Shown: positions 6,692 through 10,519 of the stretch, in pieces
Numbering within the stretch: position 1 is the first letter of the stretch
How the letters are laid out: the number at the start of each line of letters is the position of its first letter
Assembly (NCBI GenBank): GCA_021790695.1
Contig: JAJYGJ010000112.1
Location: 1 to 10,519, forward strand
Direction of reading: 5' to 3'
Origin: Nitrospirota bacterium
Lineage (GTDB): Bacteria > Nitrospirota > Thermodesulfovibrionia > Thermodesulfovibrionales > JdFR-88
DNA: 10,519 bases
Program-made: the position numbers and the translations under genes
The notes under the pieces: generated by a model
The model's database searches: none
What the model saw: the letters and a program-made list of their open reading frames with translations, nothing else
What the model was told of the DNA's origin: nothing

Positions 6692-7741
6692 TTGACGGAA
6701 AAGGCGCTCCTGGAAAAATTTCTTAAACACCTGGAGCTTGAAAAGGGCGCCTCGGAACATACGCTCCGGGCCTACAGGACGGACCTTGAGCTTTTCTTCG
6801 GACAGTGGGGGCTCAATCCGGGCGACACGGGGCTTTCGGACATCAGGGCGCACACGGCCTTTCTCATGGGGAAGGGACTCAAAAAAAGCTCGGTGGGAAG
6901 GGCGCTGTCCACCCTGAGGTCATTTTTCAGGTTCCTCTCCCGCGAGGGCTATATGGATGCAAACCCCGCCAGGCTCGTGCGCTCACCCAAACTTGAAAGA
7001 AAACTCCCGCATTTCCTTACCGTCGAGGAGGCCTTCGGCCTCATGGAAACCCCTGGCAAGAGCAAAAGGGGTTTTGGCCTGCTCAGGGACAGGGCGGCCC
7101 TTGAGCTTCTCTATTCAAGCGGTCTTCGCGTGGGCGAACTGGCCGCCCTGGACATGGATGACCTGAGTCTCGTCGAGGGTATGGTAAAGGTGAAGGGCAA
7201 GGGGAAGAAGGAAAGGCTTGTTCCCGTGGGAAGCAAGGCCGTCTCCGCCCTGAGGCAATACATCACGGAGCGTTTCGTGCTCACCAGGACCCTCAAGGAG
7301 AAAAGGTCTCTCAAGGGGACCATGTCCCCGGAGGAGAACAGGTCCCGGCAGGGGAAAAAACAGGGTGGCTTTTCCGCAAAAAAAACCTCGGGAGACGGGG
7401 TCTCTGGAGACAGGGTCTCCTCCGGGGAAGCGGCCGGCGCGCGGAGGGCGGGGGATGACAACGCGCTTTTCATAAACCGGTCGGGCGGCAGGCTCACCGA
7501 AAGGTCCCTGAGGCGCGCGGTGGTGGCATGGGCCAGGCGCGCGCTGCCCGGAAAGAAGGCGACCCCCCATACGCTCAGGCACACGTTTGCCTCGCACCTT
7601 CTTCAGGCGGGGGCCGACCTGAGGGTGATCCAGGAACTCCTGGGGCATTCGAGTCTCTCCACCACACAGAAATACACGCACCTGGACATCGCGCACCTGA
7701 TGGACGTCTATGACAAGGCCCACCCCTTGGCTGACGATTGA
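6692..7741 (+). CDS. xerC: Tyrosine recombinase XerC/XerD with a low-complexity insertion
   Basis: This encodes 349 residues from TTG 6692, placed eight bases after GAGGGGGTG, which overlaps the previous stop. The N-terminal SAM-like DNA-binding domain covers residues 5-85 (HTLRAYRTDLELFF). The catalytic domain has the full set R146 (GLRVGEL), K170 (GKGKKERLVP), H293 and R296 (HTLRHTFASHLL), H319 (LLGHSSL) and nucleophile Y328 (TQKYTHL). Length and motifs fit the housekeeping Xer recombinase that resolves chromosome dimers at dif, and the operon position argues against a mobile integrase. XerC versus XerD cannot be decided here. It is about 50 residues longer than usual. The excess is a K/R/S/G-rich insertion at about residues 197-254, between ALRQYI and ALFINRSGGRLT, part of it made of palindromic repeats. 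Confidence 0.88.
   Translation: MTEKALLEKFLKHLELEKGASEHTLRAYRTDLELFFGQWGLNPGDTGLSDIRAHTAFLMGKGLKKSSVGRALSTLRSFFRFLSREGYMDANPARLVRSPKLERKLPHFLTVEEAFGLMETPGKSKRGFGLLRDRAALELLYSSGLRVGELAALDMDDLSLVEGMVKVKGKGKKERLVPVGSKAVSALRQYITERFVLTRTLKEKRSLKGTMSPEENRSRQGKKQGGFSAKKTSGDGVSGDRVSSGEAAGARRAGDDNALFINRSGGRLTERSLRRAVVAWARRALPGKKATPHTLRHTFASHLLQAGADLRVIQELLGHSSLSTTQKYTHLDIAHLMDVYDKAHPLADD
7315..7329 (+). repeat. Perfect 15-base palindrome in the xerC insertion
   Basis: The sequence GGGGAC-CAT-GTCCCC has 6-base arms and a 3-base loop. It lies at the left side of the insertion that separates two conserved blocks of the recombinase. Its shape resembles the GAGAC-NN-GTCTC units in queA. Confidence 0.75.
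7391..7420 (+). repeat. 15-base palindromic tandem repeat in xerC
   Basis: Two 15-base units, GGAGACGGGGTCTCT and GGAGACAGGGTCTCC, encode GDGVS-GDRVS. The arms GGAGAC/GTCTCC are perfectly complementary in the second unit. Unit length and GAGAC/GTCTC arms match the queA repeats, although the reading phase and the encoded peptide differ. Confidence 0.85.
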
Positions 7742-7758
7742 TTTTTGTTGCGTCTCAA

Positions 7759-8009
7759 TTTGAAGCCGGTCAATGGCGCTTTCGCTTTTTGAGATTTTGA
7801 CTTCCTGCGGAACTCAATGCGGGGAATTTCAATTTATTTATTTTCGCTCGCTTTGCGCTCGCTATCCATTCTTTCTGCGCGCGGACTTGCTTGAATCCCG
7901 AAACTCGCCCTGACGGGCTCAGACAGTCGGAGATGCGGCCGCTTCGCTTCGCCGGCATCGGCAACGAAAAAAATCTATGACGCTCAAGCGCCATCGCCGG
8001 CTTCCCAAA
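7759..8009. repeat. Non-coding segment bounded by imperfect inverted repeats (MITE-like, degraded)
   Basis: The left arm (7759-7798) and right arm (7970-8009) are imperfect inverted repeats. Matching blocks in order are TTTG, AAGCCGG (7763-7769 with 7997-8003), ATGGCGCTT (7773-7781 with 7986-7994) and AGATTTT (7792-7798 with 7970-7976), with one- to two-base shifts between them. The interior of about 170 bases has its own small hairpins, for example GCCC-TGAC-GGGC near 7907-7918. It looks less GC-rich than the genes around it. No transposase is present, and no target duplication could be recognised at the ends. It could be a miniature non-autonomous element or a structured intergenic repeat. 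Confidence 0.5.
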
Positions 8010-8061
8010 CAACCGGTATAAGCAAACACATGGAGTAGATGGATGTGAGCACGGGCGTAAC

Positions 8062-8156
8062 GGGGTACGGTGGGCGGTGAGCGAAACGCGCGTAAAAGCC
8101 GGGATGGAGTGTGCGGCCCACATTGGCGCAAGAAGCTGAACCGCCTGTCGTACCCC
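8062..8156 (+). other. Long potential RNA hairpin in the intergenic region
   Basis: Bases 8062-8077 can pair with 8141-8156: GGGGTACG with CGTACCCC, then GTG with TGT as three consecutive G-U wobbles, then GGCGG with CCGCC. In plus-strand RNA this is a continuous 16-pair helix. In minus-strand RNA the three wobbles become A-C mismatches. Further in, AGC/GCT (8080-8082 with 8135-8137), GCGC/GCGC (8088-8091 with 8126-8129) and GTGTG/CACAT can extend the stem. This may be an unrecognised small RNA, the 3' leader or tail of a transcript, or part of a repeat. No family is recognised and no T-run follows, so it is not a standard terminator. Confidence 0.4.
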
Positions 8157-8232
8157 TGGAATGAGACGAGCATGCCTGCCTTCCGCCTTCTGCCTTGGTC
8201 TGACTTAATTAAACTGAGTCGCTACCGAATTT

Positions 8233-9024
8233 TTACAGCCTTACGCCCATAAGGAGCAGGCACCAGTAGAGGAGGGGGGCCGAGAGGAGCGGCCCGTCCA
8301 GTTTGTCCAGCATCCCGCCGTGTCCGGGCAGGAAATGGCCTGAATCCTTGACTTCGGCGTCCCTCTTGAACATCGATTCCACGAGGTCTCCTATTATGGC
8401 GGTAGTGCCCATGAAGGCCCCCAGGGCGGCGGCGGCCGCGCAGGAGACGCCCAGATGGAAGACCGCGCCGGCGGCCAGTCCCGCCGCGGCCCCCCCGATG
8501 ACGGAGCCCGCGGCCCCCTCGACCGTCTTATTGGGGCTCACCTGCTGGTAGAGCTTCCTTTTGCCGATCAACTGGCCCGTATAGAGGGCGAAGCTGTCAC
8601 CGATCCAGACCGTGCCGTAAAGGAATATTATCCATTGGGCGCCCGCGCCCCTCAAAAACATCTGATAGAGAAGCAGCCCGGGAATGTAGAGGAGCGAGAT
8701 GACGGGGGCCGATATCTCCGCGAGGGCCTCTTTCGGCCCTCCGGCGAAGAGCCTCAGTACCGCAAAGACCATCACGAGCGCCGCGAATAAGCCCGGAAAT
8801 GTCCGCCCGGCCACGGCCTGGGGCACAAGCAGGACCAGACAGAAACCCATGCCGGCCAGTTTCATTTTCCGGCCCGCCCGGTAGAAGCTCAGAAACTCCC
8901 ACAGGGCCGCAAGCCCCATGACGATAACAAGGGCGTCAAACCAGAAGGCGGGCAGCCTTGTTATGTAGAGGTAGAAGACCGGGACAAGGACGGCGGCGGT
9001 GACAAGCCGTTTTATATGATGCAT
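8233..9024 (-). CDS. cdsA: Phosphatidate cytidylyltransferase CdsA
   Basis: This encodes 263 residues, polytopic, with about seven or eight hydrophobic segments. CdsA converts phosphatidic acid and CTP into CDP-diacylglycerol, the precursor of bacterial phospholipids, in the inner membrane. The family signature near the C-terminus is clear: SMFKRDAEVKDSGHFLPGHGG followed by MLDKLDG, with lysine where arginine is usual in the D-R-x-D end of the motif. A second block, SPNKTVEGAAGSVIGG, is also typical. ATG 9024 is preferred because MHHIKRLVTAAVLVPVF matches the usual N-terminus. The frame continues to a TTG at 9096, giving a proline-rich extension that looks non-coding. No good ribosome site is seen before 9024. 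It follows uppS with an 85-base gap, the classic uppS-cdsA order, and converges on xerC. Confidence 0.92.
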   Translation of the reverse strand: MHHIKRLVTAAVLVPVFYLYITRLPAFWFDALVIVMGLAALWEFLSFYRAGRKMKLAGMGFCLVLLVPQAVAGRTFPGLFAALVMVFAVLRLFAGGPKEALAEISAPVISLLYIPGLLLYQMFLRGAGAQWIIFLYGTVWIGDSFALYTGQLIGKRKLYQQVSPNKTVEGAAGSVIGGAAAGLAAGAVFHLGVSCAAAAALGAFMGTTAIIGDLVESMFKRDAEVKDSGHFLPGHGGMLDKLDGPLLSAPLLYWCLLLMGVRL

Positions 9025-9028
9025 CGGT

Positions 9029-9043
9029 GGGCGGTCGCCGCCC
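9029..9043 (-). promoter_or_regulatory. Hairpin immediately before the cdsA start
   Basis: GGGCGG-TCG-CCGCCC is a perfect 6-pair, 3-base-loop palindrome ending 5 bases upstream of the chosen cdsA ATG. It occupies the place where a ribosome site is expected. It may limit cdsA initiation, or it may be another copy of the short palindromes seen in the coding regions. Function is inferred only from position. Confidence 0.35.
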
Positions 9044-9109
9044 GCGGGGCAACTGCCGCCTGAGCGGGACGGCCGTGGAGGCCGGCCCCGGAGCAAGTGG
9101 CGTCGGCCG

Positions 9110-9838
9110 TCATGCCTTTACCGCCCCGAACCTTCTGTCGCGCGCCTGATAATCGCTCAGGGCCCGGAGGAGCTGCTCCGCGCTGAAATCCGGCCACAGC
9201 GTCTCCGTAAAGTAGAACTCCGAATACGCCGACTGCCAGAGAAGGAAGTTGCTTATCCTTTTTTCGCCCGACGTCCTTATGATGAGGTCGGGCTCCGGCA
9301 GCCCGGCGGTATCGAGGAGCCCGGAAAAAGTCTCTTCGTTTATCTCGCCAGGCCCGATGCCGGCGGCAAGGATCTTCTTTACCGCCCTCAGTATCTCGTC
9401 CCTGCCGCCGTAGCTTAAGGCGACGGTAAGCACCATCCCGTTACAGTCCGCCGTGATTCTCTCGGCCTCTCTCACCAGCCCGCGCACGCCGGCCGGCAGT
9501 CTGCCCAGGTCTCCTATCGTCCTGAAGGCCGTGTTCTGTTTTTTTAATTCGTACATCTCCCGGCGGAGGAATAAATCCAGGAGCTTCATGAGAAACGCGA
9601 CTTCGGACTGCGGCCTCTGCCAGTTCTCGGAAGAGAAGCCGTAGAGCGTGAGGGCCTCGATGCCTAACTCCCTGGCCGCCTGTATGATCTCCCTTGCGCG
9701 CTCCACCCCGCGCCTGTGCCCGTCCGCCCGCGGCAGCCCTCTCAGCTTCGCCCACCGGCCGTTTCCGTCCATGATGATGCCGATGTGGCGCGGCGTGTCG
9801 CTGCGGCCCAAACGGTCCATCCGGTCCATCCGGTTCAT
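9110..9838 (-). CDS. uppS: Isoprenyl transferase / undecaprenyl pyrophosphate synthase UppS
   Basis: This encodes 242 residues, close to the family length. The enzyme adds isopentenyl units in cis to farnesyl diphosphate, giving undecaprenyl diphosphate, the lipid carrier precursor for peptidoglycan and other envelope polymers. Visible motifs are HIGIIMDGNGRWAK (catalytic D24), GHRRGVE, LTLYGFSSENWQRP, ALSYGGRDEI, the DLIIRTSGEKRISNF pyrophosphate-binding region, and FYFTETLWPDF near the end, followed by RDRRFG. ATG 9838 overlaps the previous stop as ATGA and follows GGAGGGGG, so translation is likely coupled. The first 12 residues are built from a 9-base repeat (MNR-MDR-MDR-LGR), and the ATG codons at 9829 and 9820 are possible alternative starts. 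Confidence 0.95.
   Translation of the reverse strand: MNRMDRMDRLGRSDTPRHIGIIMDGNGRWAKLRGLPRADGHRRGVERAREIIQAARELGIEALTLYGFSSENWQRPQSEVAFLMKLLDLFLRREMYELKKQNTAFRTIGDLGRLPAGVRGLVREAERITADCNGMVLTVALSYGGRDEILRAVKKILAAGIGPGEINEETFSGLLDTAGLPEPDLIIRTSGEKRISNFLLWQSAYSEFYFTETLWPDFSAEQLLRALSDYQARDRRFGAVKA
9803..9838 (-). repeat. 9-base tandem repeat at the start of uppS
   Basis: Four 9-base units, read on the minus strand from 9838, are ATGAACCGG, ATGGACCGG, ATGGACCGT and TTGGGCCGC. Three start with ATG in frame, so changes in copy number would move the start codon relative to the ribosome site by 9 bases without breaking the frame. Confidence 0.8.
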
Positions 9839-10519
9839 TCCCCCTCCAGGGGGTACATGTAAAGCCGGGTCGTAAGCGGCGAGCGCCCCTTCAGTATCCT
9901 GTCAAGCTGAAGGCCGAATATCGGGCTTTCAAGTATCATGAGGCTTTTTTTCGTGGCGGCGAAATCAGAGATGGTGCCGGGAAGCCTGCGGCCCAGCACC
10001 ATGAGCTTCATGGAAGAGCCGTTCCATCTGAGCACCCCGATCCGGGAGTCCTTGTAACCGAGTCCGGAGGCCATTTTAAAAATAGGCTGCCTTTCTATGA
10101 ATATGGCGTCCTTGCCCAGCACCTGTATGCCGTCCTTGATGTACCAGCGGCCGGGTTCCTGCGCGGGCGCGAAGCTTGTTTTCTTGAAGCTTGTCGGGAA
10201 ACCGCCGAAACTCCGCGGGGACCTCCACACCAGCCGGCCGGCCTGATCGTACACGTTTATGAAGCCCGGGTTGTCATACGCGATTATGATCGTCTTGCCG
10301 CCCCATGTCATAGGCGAGAAGCCGAAGATGTTCACCCCTTCGGGCAGATACGGCGCGGCGCCCTGCAGGGTCAGGCGTTTTTGCCTTCCATCCCAGCGGG
10401 CCATGAGTACGCCGCCCTGAAACCCGCTTGCCACAGTTGCCTTCTGGGCGTAAAGCCCTCCGTTGATCCAGCGCAGGAAAAGGCCTTTTCCTTCCCAGAG
10501 CATCTTGAACTGACCGCCT
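9835..10519 (-). CDS. Beta-rich protein, possibly FG-GAP/VCBS-like, 3' part (5' end outside window)
   Basis: The frame is open through the right edge of the window, so at least 228 residues are present and the start is missing. I do not recognise a characterised gene. The visible part is rich in glycine, tryptophan and short beta-strand-like stretches (ARWDGRQKRL, VYDQAGRLVWRSPRSFGG, IGVLRWNGSSMKLM). These resemble blades of a beta-propeller of the FG-GAP/VCBS kind. The spacing of W/G motifs and the phrase GRLVWRS are the main support. Such proteins are often exported, but the N-terminus is not available to test this. It ends in LYMYPLEGE and overlaps uppS by four bases (ATGA), so the two are probably co-translated. 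No functional link to lipid-carrier synthesis is evident. Confidence 0.6.
   Translation of the reverse strand, partial: GGQFKMLWEGKGLFLRWINGGLYAQKATVASGFQGGVLMARWDGRQKRLTLQGAAPYLPEGVNIFGFSPMTWGGKTIIIAYDNPGFINVYDQAGRLVWRSPRSFGGFPTSFKKTSFAPAQEPGRWYIKDGIQVLGKDAIFIERQPIFKMASGLGYKDSRIGVLRWNGSSMKLMVLGRRLPGTISDFAATKKSLMILESPIFGLQLDRILKGRSPLTTRLYMYPLEGE

Noticed and set aside
7776..7790. Rho-independent terminator after xerC
   Set aside because: The stem would be only three pairs (GCG/CGC) before five T; too weak to call.
7770..8123. 117-residue minus-strand open frame in the intergenic region
   Set aside because: It spans one inverted-repeat arm and most of the other, has a basic, cysteine-, serine- and proline-rich composition with no recognisable motif, no ribosome site, and looks like translation of a non-coding repeat.
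8041..8160. Group II intron or tRNA in the intergenic region
   Set aside because: No domain V-like hairpin, reverse transcriptase, T-loop sequence or acceptor stem could be recognised.
9025..9096. Extended cdsA start at TTG 9096
   Set aside because: The added residues are proline/arginine/glycine-rich and precede a typical CdsA N-terminus; no ribosome site supports the upstream start.

Overview
This is a GC-rich, gene-dense chromosomal window from a bacterium. It holds eight genes on the plus strand (bases 1 to 7741), a 491-base gap, and three genes on the minus strand (8233 to 10519) that converge on that gap. No rRNA, tRNA, phage, plasmid or CRISPR content is visible. The gene set (QueH-type queuosine synthesis, a secreted SpoIID/LytB protein, and a phoH / HD-hydrolase / ybeY / dgkA cluster) fits an uncultured diderm bacterium such as a Nitrospirota or deltaproteobacterial-grade lineage. 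That placement is inference from gene content only and is weak.

The plus-strand block reads: 3' end of queH, a small DUF2905-type membrane protein, a SpoIID/LytB-domain secreted protein, queA, a phoH-family ATPase, a membrane HD-domain phosphodiesterase of the PgpH type, ybeY, a DgkA-PAP2 fusion, and xerC/xerD. Most neighbours overlap or lie within about 50 bases, so the block is probably one or two operons. QueA and QueH catalyse the last two steps of queuosine synthesis. PhoH and YbeY are RNA-related housekeeping proteins. The minus-strand block encodes the end of a beta-rich, possibly FG-GAP/VCBS-like protein, then uppS and cdsA. UppS makes undecaprenyl pyrophosphate. The DgkA-PAP2 fusion on the other strand could feed undecaprenyl phosphate from two directions, so the window touches lipid-carrier supply twice.

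The most unusual signal is not a gene. Several conserved enzymes carry in-frame low-complexity insertions built from short, mostly palindromic DNA units. In queA, a 15-base unit with core GAGACC-RG-TCTC, or its GC-richer variant, occurs at three sites, and each site falls in a surface-loop position that other QueA proteins lack. In xerC, a related 15-base unit sits inside a roughly 58-residue insertion. An 18-base repeat forms the tail of the SpoIID gene, and a 9-base repeat forms the start of uppS. This looks like a small palindromic repeat family, or a local expansion mechanism, that spreads inside coding sequence while keeping the frame.

The gap 7742-8232 has no convincing gene. Its left half is bounded by imperfect inverted repeats of about 40 bases (7759-7798 and 7970-8009), like a degraded miniature element. 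Its right half can form a long hairpin (8062-8077 with 8141-8156) that is continuous only in plus-strand RNA because of three G-U pairs.
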